The notes: generated by a model from the sequence alone, not told the origin. A stretch of 51,833 bases of DNA from Erysipelotrichaceae bacterium (GCA_022767445.1 JALENJ010000017.1:1-51833), one strand, 5' to 3'; shown: positions 10,126 to 19,573, counted from the first letter of the stretch. Numbers and translations are program-made.

Positions 10126-11388
10126 TTATTTCTTTCCATCGAGAAACAATCCCTTGAGTTTATTCGTCAAGGTATCCTCTTTTGTATTCTCTGCTTTTTT
10201 ATCGCGGTAGGATACATTTTTGATAAAAGCATCAAGATCTAAGCTGTTTTCAGTCTGACCGATAATAGGTAATCTATCTTGGTAGGCATAGAACAATCCA
10301 AGACACGCAGTCAACGCAGCGTTTCTAGCACCCAGCGTCTCTGGTATATAATCTCTTACTTCTACATTTAGGCGCTTACTCAACAGCTTATCTAAGCCTT
10401 CTGTTTCGCCACCTTCACCAGTAATAATAACAGTTGTTTCACCTGCTTGCAAGATTCCTGTACAAGTTTCTGTAATTGCGTTTAACCATGTTTCGACATT
10501 TGGACGAATGCAATCAACTAACTCCTGTTCATTGATTGTTCGATTTTCACCATTATCATTCCAAATATGGATGATATTTGTCGAACATACAGTTTGATCA
10601 AGTCTTGCACTGTATTTAATTAGCTCAACCGCATTCTTCATGCTGATGCCATATTTTTCAACAACCGCATTTGCGATATTGCCTAAGCCCATCGGTAATA
10701 CAGTTGAAGCAGCTAAGCGACCTTTGTATAGAAGACCAAGTGTTGTAGCTTCACGTTCAACCTTCAGAATGATGACTTGACGTTCTACAGACTGTTCGAA
10801 TAACGCAGCTTCTTTACCGACGGCATATACATCTGCGAAGATATCCATAACTTTTAAGTCTGCCTTTTCAATGCAAGTTACCATATCATAGGCAAACTTA
10901 CGATCTGTACATATCAAATCAATATCGACTATTAACTGTGAACACTTTTCACCAAGTGGAATACGACGTGTTGTCATTCCATTGACTGTGTATTTCACGC
11001 ATACTGTCTGTATCAATGCGCTATCATTTCCTACATTGACAGTTTCTGCTTTCTTAATCGCATTACGTACGTCTTGTATTGTTACTGTGCCATCAATTCC
11101 TTCGATATCAACTGTTGATTTTAGTGATATACGTTTTAGCTTATAAGAAGGAATTGAAAGTATCACTTGTTTCACACTGGCACCAACCATCTTCTTAGCT
11201 GATAATGTTGCTTGTTTGATTGCTTGAATCAATGCTTGTTCATCACTGATACCATTATAAGAAAGTCCACTACATGGAACTCTTTCAACTTTAATAATAT
11301 TGAATCTGGTGTTGTAAAATTCACCAATTACCAATCGAACCTCATGGTCTGCAGCTTCTATTGCAGCGTAAATCTGTTTATCATTCAC
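10126..11388 (-). CDS. ftsA: cell division protein FtsA
   Basis: Actin-like ATPase of 420 residues that anchors FtsZ to the membrane. The actin fold is recognisable (AAIEAADHEVRLVIGEF near 7-23, IITGEGGETEGL near 319-330) and the C-terminus carries an amphipathic helix (NKLKGLFLDG) for membrane attachment. Sequence is divergent from Bacillus FtsA, but position directly upstream of ftsZ supports the call. The start is GTG, with AAGGAG eight bases upstream; an overlapping ATG two bases inside is in another frame. No ftsQ, mraY or other dcw genes flank it here, so the ftsA-ftsZ pair is separate from the rest of that cluster. Confidence 0.9.
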   Translation of the reverse strand: MNDKQIYAAIEAADHEVRLVIGEFYNTRFNIIKVERVPCSGLSYNGISDEQALIQAIKQATLSAKKMVGASVKQVILSIPSYKLKRISLKSTVDIEGIDGTVTIQDVRNAIKKAETVNVGNDSALIQTVCVKYTVNGMTTRRIPLGEKCSQLIVDIDLICTDRKFAYDMVTCIEKADLKVMDIFADVYAVGKEAALFEQSVERQVIILKVEREATTLGLLYKGRLAASTVLPMGLGNIANAVVEKYGISMKNAVELIKYSARLDQTVCSTNIIHIWNDNGENRTINEQELVDCIRPNVETWLNAITETCTGILQAGETTVIITGEGGETEGLDKLLSKRLNVEVRDYIPETLGARNAALTACLGLFYAYQDRLPIIGQTENSLDLDAFIKNVSYRDKKAENTKEDTLTNKLKGLFLDGKK

Positions 11389-11548
11389 CGTGAAGTCTCC
11401 TTTCAGTTATTACTTGTATTTTATCACAAATAACTATCGAAAAGTAGACACCAACCACGTCGAAATCCGTGATTTTCACAAAATTTACATTAAGATTTCA
11501 TTTACGAATCTCAATAGAATAACAAAACATTTCTCTAAGTGCCTATTT

Positions 11549-11576
11549 TTGGTTGCATTTACAAGTAATCTATGAT
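11549..11576 (+). promoter_or_regulatory. rpmB promoter
   Basis: TTGGTT (11549-11554) and TATGAT (11571-11576) are 16 bases apart and about 40 bases upstream of the rpmB start. The ftsA promoter must lie in the same 227-bp divergent gap; an AT-rich -10-like element is visible near 11413-11425 but its -35 is poor. Confidence 0.55.
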
Positions 11577-11615
11577 ATCTTTTGTAAGCAAATTATAAGT
11601 AAAGGAGGTTATGGT

Positions 11616-11819
11616 ATGTCCAGAGTATGTGCTGTATCCGGTAAGAAAGCAATGTCAGGAAACAGACGTTCCCACTCCCTACGTGCGACTCGTCGTAAGT
11701 GGAATGTGAACTTACAAAAGGTTCACATGATCGTTGATGGCAAGCCACAGACAGTAAAGATCTCAGCTCGCGCATTAAAGACATTAAAGGCAGGAGCTAA
11801 GGCTAAGGTTGCTGAGTAA
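11616..11819 (+). CDS. rpmB: 50S ribosomal protein L28
   Basis: A 67-residue ribosomal protein. The typical N-terminus [16 protein letters not shown], then [13 protein letters not shown], and the [12 protein letters not shown] tail match L28. The start is the ATG at 11616, behind AAAGGAGG; another ATG five bases upstream is out of frame. Only one cysteine remains, so this is the zinc-free form. As in Bacillus it is divergent from ftsA here and convergent with the thiN-rpe-rsgA-prkC operon. A shared terminator follows. Confidence 0.97.
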   Translation: MSRVCAVSGKKAMSGNRRSHSLRATRRKWNVNLQKVHMIVDGKPQTVKISARALKTLKAGAKAKVAE

Positions 11820-11834
11820 TCGCCGGTTATATCA

Positions 11835-11867
11835 AAGAGGTAGTAACAATGTTACTACCTCTTTTTC
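11835..11867. terminator. bidirectional terminator between rpmB and thiN
   Basis: A perfect 13-bp stem (AAGAGGTAGTAAC / GTTACTACCTCTT) with a 3-base loop. On the plus strand it is followed by Ts; on the minus strand the complementary As also give a T run. It serves both convergent operons and touches the thiN stop codon. Confidence 0.93.
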
Positions 11868-12472
11868 TATTTGTCATTTGATTGTATAACCAATACTTTG
11901 CCCCTGATGATTTCTATACTTCCAAGTTTGGCAAGTATCTCATTGGAGCTTGTGTAAGTATCTTGGTTGCTGATGTATCGATTTTCTAGGTTGTACTTCA
12001 TACCATGTAAACTGATGATAGCTTCATCCGCAAAGAATGAAATATATTGATAGTTTTGTTTATTGATTTCATGTACACCTTCACTTAGTGCATAGATATA
12101 GTTTTGTTTATCATAGAGATATACACACTGTGGGTATCTTAGTGCTAAGCAAAAGTTAATCAACATATGATCATAGCGACCACCAAGTCCTCCATAGACA
12201 TGTATCTTTGTATAGCCTTGTTCAATTGCATACTCTATCGCTGCTTGGCTATCGGTATCATCTTTAATTGGGTTTAGTTGAATCACTTGTTTGGCATATT
12301 GTTTGATGATATCCAACTGCTCATCTGTAACAGAATCAAAGTCCCCTATCGCCAATATCATATGCTTATTTTGTTTAGCGAGTAAGTAAGCTCCTTTATC
12401 TACACCAATGTATTCCTTGGCTTCTGGAATATCATCACAATGACTTAGAATGAGTGTTACTTCAGTTTCCAT
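11867..12472 (-). CDS. thiN: thiamine pyrophosphokinase
   Basis: ThiN transfers pyrophosphate from ATP to thiamine to make thiamine diphosphate. The 201-residue protein has the N-terminal VDKGAYLL and IGDFDSVT motifs (metal-binding aspartates), NPIKDDTDSQAAIEYA and GGLGGRYDHML. It is the last gene of the rsmB-to-thiN operon, in the same place as in Bacillus. Its start overlaps the end of rpe by 16 bases with no clear ribosome binding site, so translation probably depends on coupling to rpe. Confidence 0.93.
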   Translation of the reverse strand: METEVTLILSHCDDIPEAKEYIGVDKGAYLLAKQNKHMILAIGDFDSVTDEQLDIIKQYAKQVIQLNPIKDDTDSQAAIEYAIEQGYTKIHVYGGLGGRYDHMLINFCLALRYPQCVYLYDKQNYIYALSEGVHEINKQNYQYISFFADEAIISLHGMKYNLENRYISNQDTYTSSNEILAKLGSIEIIRGKVLVIQSNDK

Positions 12473-13110
12473 AATGTTTCACAAGTTTGATAAATATCAT
12501 TCTTAAACACATATGAACCTGCCACAAGTACATCTGCACCTGCCTTAGCACACTGTTCTCCTGTTGTTTCATTGATACCACCATCTACTTCAATATGTGC
12601 ATTAGAGCCAACTTCATTTAACCATGTACGTAAAGTCTGTATTCTATCAAGTGAGGCCTCGATGAATTTCTGTCCACCAAATCCTGGTTCTACACTCATA
12701 ATCAAGAATAGATCAAAATCTTTTAGGAATGGTTTTAGTGTATCGAGTGGTGTATTTGGTTTTAGTGTAATCCCTGCTTTTTTACCACATTCATGAATGT
12801 GGTTAGCTAGTGCCTTTACTTCCTCATTGGATGATAAAGCTTCAATGTGGAAGGTAATTTGATCAGCACCTGCTTGCATGAATACATCCGCAAACGTAGC
12901 AGGATCACTCACCATCAGATGTACATCTTTGAATAATGGAGATAGCTTTACAAATCCTTTTAGGATATCTGGACCAAATGTAAGATTCTTTACAAAGTGT
13001 CCATCCATCACGTCAAAGTGCATCCATTCTGCACGTGATGTATTGAGTAATTGACACTGTTTTTCCATTTGACTATAGTCAAGTGATAATACGGATGGCG
13101 CAACAATCAT
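12457..13110 (-). CDS. rpe: ribulose-phosphate 3-epimerase
   Basis: Rpe interconverts ribulose-5-phosphate and xylulose-5-phosphate in the pentose phosphate pathway. The 217-residue TIM barrel has the conserved APSVLSLDY start, HFDVMDGHFVKN metal site, HLMV, the MSVEPGFGGQKF loop and EVDGGIN near the C-terminus. The start ATG overlaps the rsgA stop as ATGA; GGGAG lies upstream. Conserved neighbour of rsgA and thiN. Confidence 0.97.
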   Translation of the reverse strand: MIVAPSVLSLDYSQMEKQCQLLNTSRAEWMHFDVMDGHFVKNLTFGPDILKGFVKLSPLFKDVHLMVSDPATFADVFMQAGADQITFHIEALSSNEEVKALANHIHECGKKAGITLKPNTPLDTLKPFLKDFDLFLIMSVEPGFGGQKFIEASLDRIQTLRTWLNEVGSNAHIEVDGGINETTGEQCAKAGADVLVAGSYVFKNDIYQTCETLWKLK

Positions 13111-13970
13111 AAGTACTTCTCCCTTCTATCTTGTATCAGTTGTAATACGGATATGTAGTTTGTATATCTTTCTTGACAAATAAGGCCTTGTTCAACTGCT
13201 TCTTTGATTTTACATCCTGGTTCATTTTGATGTATGCAATCATTAAACTTGCATGCATGTAAGTACGGTTTAAAATCCGGTACATACTCCGCAAGATTAC
13301 CGGCAGATATATGTGAGAAATCCAAGGAACTAAATCCTGGTGTATCTGCTACAAGTCCTCCTGCAACCTCATGGAGTTCATTGTGTCTGGTTGTATGTTT
13401 ACCTCTGCCAAGGGCTTTGGATATCTCTTGGGTAGCTAAGTGGAAGCTTGGTTCCAATTGGTTTAACAGTGTGCTTTTACCCGCACCACTTTGTCCTGTT
13501 AATACGGATATCTTACCAGTTAGTAGGCTTGCAATACTGGCATCAAGGCTTCCTTTGGCTGTTTGGATAACTTTCATACTACCATCTTTGTATTCTTGAA
13601 TTTTTTTTGCGACGTTATCATCATAACCTAAATCACACTTGGTGATGATTAGTACTGGTTCAACTCCAGCTTCCATGATGAGAATACTCAAGCGATCTAT
13701 TAACGCTGTTGAAAAGTCTGGATCTTTGACGCTCATTACGATAAGTGCCTGATCTACATTGGCAACCGCAGGTCGAATTAAACGATTCTTACGTGGTATA
13801 ATCTTTTGAATAACCCATCTGCCATCTATCTTTTCACACTCTACCAAATCTCCTGCAACAGGAGCGTCTTGACGACGTACCTTACCCATTACAATCGCAT
13901 CAAAGTATTCGTTTTCTTCTGTTAATATACGATAATTTTTAGAGATAATTTTCGTAATACGAGCAATCAT
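13107..13970 (-). CDS. rsgA: ribosome small-subunit biogenesis GTPase RsgA
   Basis: A circularly permuted GTPase of 287 residues that checks late 30S assembly. An N-terminal OB fold (~1-70) is followed by the permuted G domain: G4 as TKCD (110-113, N replaced by T), G1 GQSGAGKST (159-167) and G3 DTPG (209-212). The C-terminal zinc site has C240, C245, H247 and C253. It overlaps rpe by four bases and follows prkC by eight, so all are one operon. Confidence 0.96.
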   Translation of the reverse strand: MIARITKIISKNYRILTEENEYFDAIVMGKVRRQDAPVAGDLVECEKIDGRWVIQKIIPRKNRLIRPAVANVDQALIVMSVKDPDFSTALIDRLSILIMEAGVEPVLIITKCDLGYDDNVAKKIQEYKDGSMKVIQTAKGSLDASIASLLTGKISVLTGQSGAGKSTLLNQLEPSFHLATQEISKALGRGKHTTRHNELHEVAGGLVADTPGFSSLDFSHISAGNLAEYVPDFKPYLHACKFNDCIHQNEPGCKIKEAVEQGLICQERYTNYISVLQLIQDRREKYL

Positions 13971-13978
13971 AGAACTCC

Positions 13979-15649
13979 TTAATAGAAATACAATGTAATA
14001 TTGTTATTCTTCTTTTGTGTATATTCCACACCAACAGATGGTACTGTTTCAATTACCGTACCAATTTCAATCTTATCAATTTCACTTTGCGGAAGAGTGG
14101 ATGTGTCACGATGTGCACGTGCAACTTTGACACCCATTTCCTCTAGTTGTTTTGTGGCATCTTCGATCGGTTTACCGATGATATCCTCTGGAATTGTGAT
14201 GGTTACATATGGTACATAGTACAGTGTCAAATCAACTGTACTAGCAGGATCATATAAACTTCCAGCCTCCACACCTTCTTGACGGATGATCGTACCTGGT
14301 TTTTGGTTAGCATCTTCTGTTTTTTCAACAAGGTTGATGGAAGAAGGCAAGGAACCCTTTACATCATCGATATTCATACCAACGTAGTTGGCCATCTCTT
14401 TGCCAATACCACTGGAAACTACAAGTTTTACTGTGGTATTGCGATCAACTTCGGTGCTGATATTCGGCTCTGTGCGAATGACTTTCCCCTGTTCTGTATC
14501 TGTAGATAGCGTATATTCAATCTGTGATTCATCGACTTGTAAGTCCTCTTGATTTAAGGAGCTTATCGCTTCACTTACTTCCATGTTGGATACATTTGGT
14601 ATCTCTACCTGTTTCGATTTAAACGGGAATATATGTGCCATGTATAAGACAACCAGCAAAGCAAATAAGACAAACAATGTGATAATCGCTGTGATATAAA
14701 CTTTTGATTTCTTATGTGCAACTCTGGAGAGTGTTGGTTTTTGATTTGCCTTCGTACTCTCCCGCTCATTTTTAAACTTGCCTTTATCAATGGTATCTGC
14801 TAGTACCAATGGCTTATCGTTGCGATGTGATTCCAACATACAATTCTGTAAGTCTTTTAACATCTCATCACAATTTGCATAGCGTAACTTTGGATTCTTA
14901 GCAGTCGCTTTAATGATGATATTCTCAACTGATTGTGGAACATTTGGATTTGCTTTACATACACTTGGAAATGGCTCACGCATGTGTTTTAAGGCAATCT
15001 GCACTGCTTGATCTGCCTTAAAAGGAACATCACCTACTAGCATTTCATAGAATACAACACCCAGTGCATATATATCTGATTGAAAGGAAGCAGGCTCACC
15101 CTTGGCTAACTCTGGTGCTAGATAATGTACAGAACCCATGACATTATTTGCTTGGGTGAGTTGCACACTACCCTTAGCAGTCGCAATACCAAAGTCTAAT
15201 ATCTTTAAAGATCCATCTGATTTTACAATGATATTCTGTGGTTTGATATCACGATGAATAATTCCCCTCTTATGGGCTTCTGATACAGCAGAGGTTAGTT
15301 GTTTCATCGTATCGATCGCTTCTAGATTTAATAGCGGTGCACGGTCTCTAATAACCTTCTTTAGTGTTTTTCCAGGGACGTACTCCATCACGATATAGTG
15401 ATGATTCTTGTATTCTCCAACATCATAAATTTCAACGATATTTGGATGTGCGAGTGTCGTGGCAGCCTGTGCCTCACGTTCAAAGCGTAGAATACTAATC
15501 GCATCTGTACTTAAATCAGAACGTAGGATCTTAATCGCCACATGTCGATTCAGAATTGTATCAATAGCTAAAAAGACATCTGCCATGCCACCTTGTCCAA
15601 TATGTTGTACAACTTCATAACGATTGGCGACTACATTCTTTTTGTTCAT
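13979..15649 (-). CDS. prkC: PASTA-domain Ser/Thr protein kinase
   Basis: A membrane eukaryotic-type kinase (556 residues) that senses peptidoglycan/muropeptides or lipid II and controls wall synthesis and division. The kinase domain (1-~270) has the glycine loop GQGGMADVF, catalytic K40, HRD (132-134) and DFG (152-154). One transmembrane segment spans ~317-341. Three extracellular PASTA repeats follow (~349-415, 416-480, 481-556). The start ATG overlaps the stp stop as ATGA. The kinase/phosphatase pair is reversible-signalling machinery conserved in this operon. Confidence 0.96.
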   Translation of the reverse strand: MNKKNVVANRYEVVQHIGQGGMADVFLAIDTILNRHVAIKILRSDLSTDAISILRFEREAQAATTLAHPNIVEIYDVGEYKNHHYIVMEYVPGKTLKKVIRDRAPLLNLEAIDTMKQLTSAVSEAHKRGIIHRDIKPQNIIVKSDGSLKILDFGIATAKGSVQLTQANNVMGSVHYLAPELAKGEPASFQSDIYALGVVFYEMLVGDVPFKADQAVQIALKHMREPFPSVCKANPNVPQSVENIIIKATAKNPKLRYANCDEMLKDLQNCMLESHRNDKPLVLADTIDKGKFKNERESTKANQKPTLSRVAHKKSKVYITAIITLFVLFALLVVLYMAHIFPFKSKQVEIPNVSNMEVSEAISSLNQEDLQVDESQIEYTLSTDTEQGKVIRTEPNISTEVDRNTTVKLVVSSGIGKEMANYVGMNIDDVKGSLPSSINLVEKTEDANQKPGTIIRQEGVEAGSLYDPASTVDLTLYYVPYVTITIPEDIIGKPIEDATKQLEEMGVKVARAHRDTSTLPQSEIDKIEIGTVIETVPSVGVEYTQKKNNNITLYFY

Positions 15650-16395
15650 AGTGTGTAGCCTCCACTAAAGTCCAGCAATATCGCTGTAACATTATCATAT
15701 CCACCAGCATCCAGTGCTGCCTTAACAAGTTTTCTTGCCCGCAAGGATGTATCTTTATGCGGGTCAATCACAATCTTTAAGATTTCCTTTTCAGGCACAT
15801 ATCCATGTAGGCCATCACTGCAAAGCAATAATCCATCCATCTTTTCAATGTGTTGGTTGATATCACTCTTTACATCTTCCCAAACACCTAGTGCATTTGT
15901 TAATACGTTACGTCGTGGGAAGGTCTTAGCCTCTTCTGGTGTAATCTCATGATGCATCAACATATCGTTAACTAATGTATGATCGACTGTGAGTTGTTGC
16001 ATCTGACCACGATGCCACCAAGCATACGCCCTAGAATCTCCGATATTGACGATGAAGATACCAATCTGTGTAATCAAAGCAGCACATAATGTCGTACCCA
16101 TCCCCTTGAGATTTTCATGTTGTTTACCATAGTCGAAAATAGCTGAATTACAGATTTTAATCTCGCGATTCAACCATTGTCTAACTTCATCTGCATCTAA
16201 AAATTGTTCGCTTTCCGCAAACACACGTGAAAAATGGGCTACTGCCATGCGACTGGCAATATCCCCGCCTAAATTTCCACCGATGCCATCCGCAACAATC
16301 GCAAAGACATCTCCTGCTGTATTGGTTGCGATGACATAGCTATCTTGGTTACTTTTTCGTACAAGTCCTTTGTCTGTTATCCCGTAGTACTTCAT
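15646..16395 (-). CDS. stp: PP2C-type Ser/Thr protein phosphatase
   Basis: Metal-dependent (Mn/Mg) phosphatase of 249 residues that reverses PrkC phosphorylation. PP2C motifs are in order: RKSNQDSY (12-20), VADGIGGNLGGDIAS with the metal-binding aspartate (33-48), GDSRAY, LLLCSDGLHG and the C-terminal GGYDNVT. It overlaps prkC by four bases and follows rlmN by two, so expression is tightly coupled. Confidence 0.96.
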   Translation of the reverse strand: MKYYGITDKGLVRKSNQDSYVIATNTAGDVFAIVADGIGGNLGGDIASRMAVAHFSRVFAESEQFLDADEVRQWLNREIKICNSAIFDYGKQHENLKGMGTTLCAALITQIGIFIVNIGDSRAYAWWHRGQMQQLTVDHTLVNDMLMHHEITPEEAKTFPRRNVLTNALGVWEDVKSDINQHIEKMDGLLLCSDGLHGYVPEKEILKIVIDPHKDTSLRARKLVKAALDAGGYDNVTAILLDFSGGYTL

Positions 16396-16397
16396 GT

Positions 16398-17438
16398 TTA
16401 TATTTTGCCCTTTTCATGTTTAGCACGAAGCTGACCACAAGCCGCATCAATATCATCTCCATGCTTAGAACGTAAGGTTGCCTTTACACCATGTTTCATT
16501 AATACATCATAAAAGTGTAACGCAACTCTTTCATCTGTAGAAACATATCCATTCTCATCAACTTGATTATATGGAATTAAATTGATATATGCATTCATAC
16601 CACGTATCAAGTTAGCAAGTTCTACCGCATGAGCATCTGTATCATTCACACCATGCAATAAAATATATTCAAACGTAATACGTCGATGATTTTGTTCACT
16701 ATACTCATGCAGAGCATCCATTAACATATCCAAAGGATACGCCTGATCAATTGGCATCAACTTACGGCGTAAAGCATCGTTTGGAGCATGCAATGAAATT
16801 GCTAGATTGTACTGATAATGTCCCTTTGCGAAATCCTTAATTCTAGGCACAATACCACAGGTACTAATTGTGATGTGTCTTGCGCCTATCGCAAGACCTA
16901 AGTCACTGTTTACAATCTCACAGAAGCGCAAGACATTATCATAGTTATCAAATGGTTCACCTGTACCCATAATAACGATATTGTCTACACGTTTACCAAT
17001 CTTATCTAACTCATTTTGGACAAACATTACCTGTCCAACAATTTCACCGGCTGTTAGGTCTCTTTGTTTCTTTAGAAGTCCGGATGCACAGAATGTACAG
17101 CCCATATTACAACCAAGCTGACTGGTTACACATAGACTTTCGCCAAAGTGAAAATGCATCAGCACGGTTTCAACCGAAGAACCATCAGATAGTTCAAATA
17201 AGTACTTCGTTGTACCATCTTTTGCGACCTGACGCGTAATTTCTCTTACTGGTTCAATACTATATTCCTGCTCTAACTCCGCTAAAAGACTAGCAGGTAA
17301 ATCTGTCATTTTTTGAAAAGAATCTACACGCTTACGGTATAACCACTGATAAAGTTGCTTTGCACGATAGGACTTTTGTCCCTTGTTGGCAAGCATTTCC
17401 GTAAGCATATTCATATTTAAATCATATATTGTTCGCAT
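16398..17438 (-). CDS. rlmN: dual-specificity 23S rRNA/tRNA adenine-C2 methyltransferase RlmN
   Basis: Radical SAM enzyme of 346 residues that methylates C2 of A2503 in 23S rRNA and A37 of some tRNAs. The [4Fe-4S] cysteines are C110, C114 and C117 (CNMGCTFC). The methyl-carrying cysteine is C334 near the C-terminus. GTGEPFDNYDNV and the LHAPND loop are conserved. The ATG at 17438 has only a weak ribosome binding site; the internal Met8 is a less likely alternative. Between rsmB and stp in the operon. Confidence 0.96.
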   Translation of the reverse strand: MRTIYDLNMNMLTEMLANKGQKSYRAKQLYQWLYRKRVDSFQKMTDLPASLLAELEQEYSIEPVREITRQVAKDGTTKYLFELSDGSSVETVLMHFHFGESLCVTSQLGCNMGCTFCASGLLKKQRDLTAGEIVGQVMFVQNELDKIGKRVDNIVIMGTGEPFDNYDNVLRFCEIVNSDLGLAIGARHITISTCGIVPRIKDFAKGHYQYNLAISLHAPNDALRRKLMPIDQAYPLDMLMDALHEYSEQNHRRITFEYILLHGVNDTDAHAVELANLIRGMNAYINLIPYNQVDENGYVSTDERVALHFYDVLMKHGVKATLRSKHGDDIDAACGQLRAKHEKGKI

Positions 17439-17476
17439 AGCTACTATATTAACATACTCCTGTTGAATTCTCGATA

Positions 17477-18694
17477 TTAATCTACTCGCTTTAACTTGGC
17501 ATAATAGAAGCCATCTCCATCATCCTCCATTGGAAATAATGTCTTCTCTTGTAGTAATTGGTATTCAGGATGTCTTTGTAAAAACTTCTGAATTTGTATT
17601 TCATTTTCTTTCTTATTGAGGGTGCAAGTACTATATACCAGCATTCCACCAACTTTTAGATATTCTGCATTGGCATCTAGTATCTTAGCTTGACTCATTA
17701 CCAGTTCATCAATGGATTCTGGTTGTAAGTGCCAACGTATCTCTGGTTTATGAGATAGATCTCCTAGACCAGAACATGGGGCATCAATCAAAATCCGATC
17801 AAAACTTTCTTGCTCAAATTGTTTTGGTACACTTGCGTCCTTGCAAGCAGTATTTACAATCGATACACCTGTCTTTTCCATTAGTGTATCGATTAAAGCA
17901 CAGCGTTTCTCATACAAATCGGTAGCGTATATCTTACCCTGGTTCTTCATTAAGCATGCGATTTGTTGTGTCTTGGTTCCTGGGGCAGCACAAGCATCGA
18001 GTACTTTCATACCTGGTAGTACTTCGAGTTGTCGAACAACTTTCTGTGAATTTCGATCTTGGATGATGATCTTTCCTTCACTAAATTGTTTTGTCTTTTG
18101 TAATACACCGGAATAGAAAATACAATCATCCTCAATATATCGATATTCATTAAGAGCTAATAATTCTTTTTTCGGCATTTTAAGTGTGTTAATTCTGCCG
18201 TAGACAAGTGAAGGGTTTTGATTGTGTAGAGCAATATCCTTCATGGTCTCAAAACCATAGTGAGCTTTCCATAGCTGGAGTATCCAAAGTGGATGAGATG
18301 TTAGTACAGAGATATCCTCGATGGTGTCCTGACTTGGTTTTATTAGACCTTGTGCTTGTACTTTACGCAGTATCGCATTGACAAACTCTTTTTCGGATTT
18401 GCCAGCGAGTTCAACTGCTTCATATATAGTTGCATAGGATGGAATACTATCCAAGAAGAACAACTGATAGACACTCATATTCAATAGTGTCGCAAGTCTT
18501 GGCTTAACATGCTTGGTAAATGGACGCCATTGTTTTTCCAGTAGTATTTGATTACGGATGGTACCATAGACTACCTCACTGGCAAAACCCATCTCTTGGG
18601 ATGGTATATTTGCATTGCGCAATAATAGTGAGGCAAAGCCATGTTGGCGTACCACTCTATCCAGTATGTTTAGTATTTCTCCTCTTGTGCTCAT
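17477..18694 (-). CDS. rsmB: 16S rRNA (cytosine-967-C5)-methyltransferase
   Basis: RsmB (405 residues) has an N-terminal NusB-like helical domain (~1-125) and a Rossmann methyltransferase domain with DACAAPGTKTQQIA (SAM binding), DAPCSGLG and STCTL holding the two catalytic cysteines. It methylates C967 of 16S rRNA. The start is supported by AGGTGG. It is the first gene of the operon running to thiN: a terminator separates it from rpmF. In Bacillus, priA, def and fmt precede it; they are absent here. Confidence 0.95.
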   Translation of the reverse strand: MSTRGEILNILDRVVRQHGFASLLLRNANIPSQEMGFASEVVYGTIRNQILLEKQWRPFTKHVKPRLATLLNMSVYQLFFLDSIPSYATIYEAVELAGKSEKEFVNAILRKVQAQGLIKPSQDTIEDISVLTSHPLWILQLWKAHYGFETMKDIALHNQNPSLVYGRINTLKMPKKELLALNEYRYIEDDCIFYSGVLQKTKQFSEGKIIIQDRNSQKVVRQLEVLPGMKVLDACAAPGTKTQQIACLMKNQGKIYATDLYEKRCALIDTLMEKTGVSIVNTACKDASVPKQFEQESFDRILIDAPCSGLGDLSHKPEIRWHLQPESIDELVMSQAKILDANAEYLKVGGMLVYSTCTLNKKENEIQIQKFLQRHPEYQLLQEKTLFPMEDDGDGFYYAKLKRVD

Positions 18695-18721
18695 CTATCC
18701 ACCTAGCTTTCTTTTGTATAG

Positions 18722-18747
18722 AAAAAGATGCTATAAAAAGCATCTTT
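18722..18747 (-). terminator. terminator after rpmF
   Basis: On the minus strand AAAGATGCT and AGCATCTTT form a perfect 9-bp stem (18724-18747) followed by Ts. It separates the yceD-rpmF unit from rsmB. Confidence 0.88.
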
Positions 18748-18758
18748 ATTGTCCAAGT

Positions 18759-18917
18759 TTATTTGGATTCTGTTGTTTTTGAAACGTAAGAACCTTCATG
18801 ATGTGGGCGAACATATTCACCAGCAGCATTCTTTACGAGTGTAGGTACATTTAACTTATAATGTGTTCTTCTCTTGTTCTTTCTCGTCTTGGAATTTCTT
18901 CTCTGTTGTACAGCCAT
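18759..18917 (-). CDS. rpmF: 50S ribosomal protein L32
   Basis: A 52-residue gene found by reading the gap between yceD and rsmB. It encodes MAVQQRRNSKTRKNKRRTHY at the N-terminus and ends in SKTTESK. The basic N-terminal segment, the THYKLN pattern and the HHEGSYVS-type tail match L32. It has no cysteine, so it is the zinc-independent form. AGGAGG lies upstream of the ATG. Located directly after yceD, as in many Firmicutes. Confidence 0.93.
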   Translation of the reverse strand: MAVQQRRNSKTRKNKRRTHYKLNVPTLVKNAAGEYVRPHHEGSYVSKTTESK

Positions 18918-18932
18918 TGTTAACACCTCCTA

Positions 18933-19436
18933 CTATTCATCTTTGAATTGCTTCAGTTCTGCCAAACGAGGATCAATACGATCCTTTTGACGTTCCTGAT
19001 ACTCAGCTTCAGTCAATATCTGCCAGCCATCGCCGGAAGGATAATTGCCCTCTTCTGCTTCCGTCACTTGAAGTGGTACCTCTAGCAGGATAGCATCTAT
19101 CACCGCAGGCAACAAATCAACAACTTCACTGGTAACGAGGCGTACGCCATCTTCATCGGTTTCTTCAAAGACATATGTTTCTTCACTTTCGACATCCAAC
19201 GGTACTTCAATCGCTTCGTTTGTAATCGCATCAGGGCAAATCATCACCCCAGTTATATGCATATCTACATAAAACCGATCGTCTTCATCGTCGATATAAC
19301 CGCGACCTTCGACATGAACATTCTTAGTAGATATGATACCACTGTCATTTTGATAAGCAGATGGATCAATCTCTACATCTTCGTTAAAACTTACATTTTG
19401 TATGTCACGTAATAACTCTGTTTTAGTCCACTTCAC
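18933..19436 (-). CDS. yceD: YceD/DUF177 family protein
   Basis: A 167-residue acidic protein with the DUF177 pattern: GRGYIDDEDDRFYVD, a CPDAITNEAIEVPL core (the usual cysteine motif reduced to a single cysteine) and a C-terminal DPRLAELKQF. Homologues pair with rpmF and are implicated in 23S rRNA or 50S maturation. The start is GTG, supported by GAGGAG seven bases upstream; there is no competing ATG. Transcribed from a strong promoter at 19467-19494. Confidence 0.9.
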   Translation of the reverse strand: MKWTKTELLRDIQNVSFNEDVEIDPSAYQNDSGIISTKNVHVEGRGYIDDEDDRFYVDMHITGVMICPDAITNEAIEVPLDVESEETYVFEETDEDGVRLVTSEVVDLLPAVIDAILLEVPLQVTEAEEGNYPSGDGWQILTEAEYQERQKDRIDPRLAELKQFKDE

Positions 19437-19466
19437 GGCAATCTCCTCGCTCGTTAACGCTTATAA

Positions 19467-19494
19467 ATTATAACAAACCGCACTTTAAAGTCAA
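19467..19494 (-). promoter_or_regulatory. yceD-rpmF promoter
   Basis: On the minus strand TTGACT (19489-19494) and a perfect TATAAT (19467-19472) are 16 bases apart, about 30 bases before the GTG start. A strong vegetative promoter, fitting a ribosomal-protein operon. Confidence 0.8.
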
Positions 19495-19573
19495 TTACAT
19501 ATCCCTTTAAAAACGCTTGTATCGTATATTTTTCCTCTTTTTTCAATGAAAGTACTGCAATATCGTTTATTGA

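Noticed and set aside
14001-14509. Plus-strand frames opposite prkC
   Set aside because: Products lack motifs, and starts lack ribosome binding sites.
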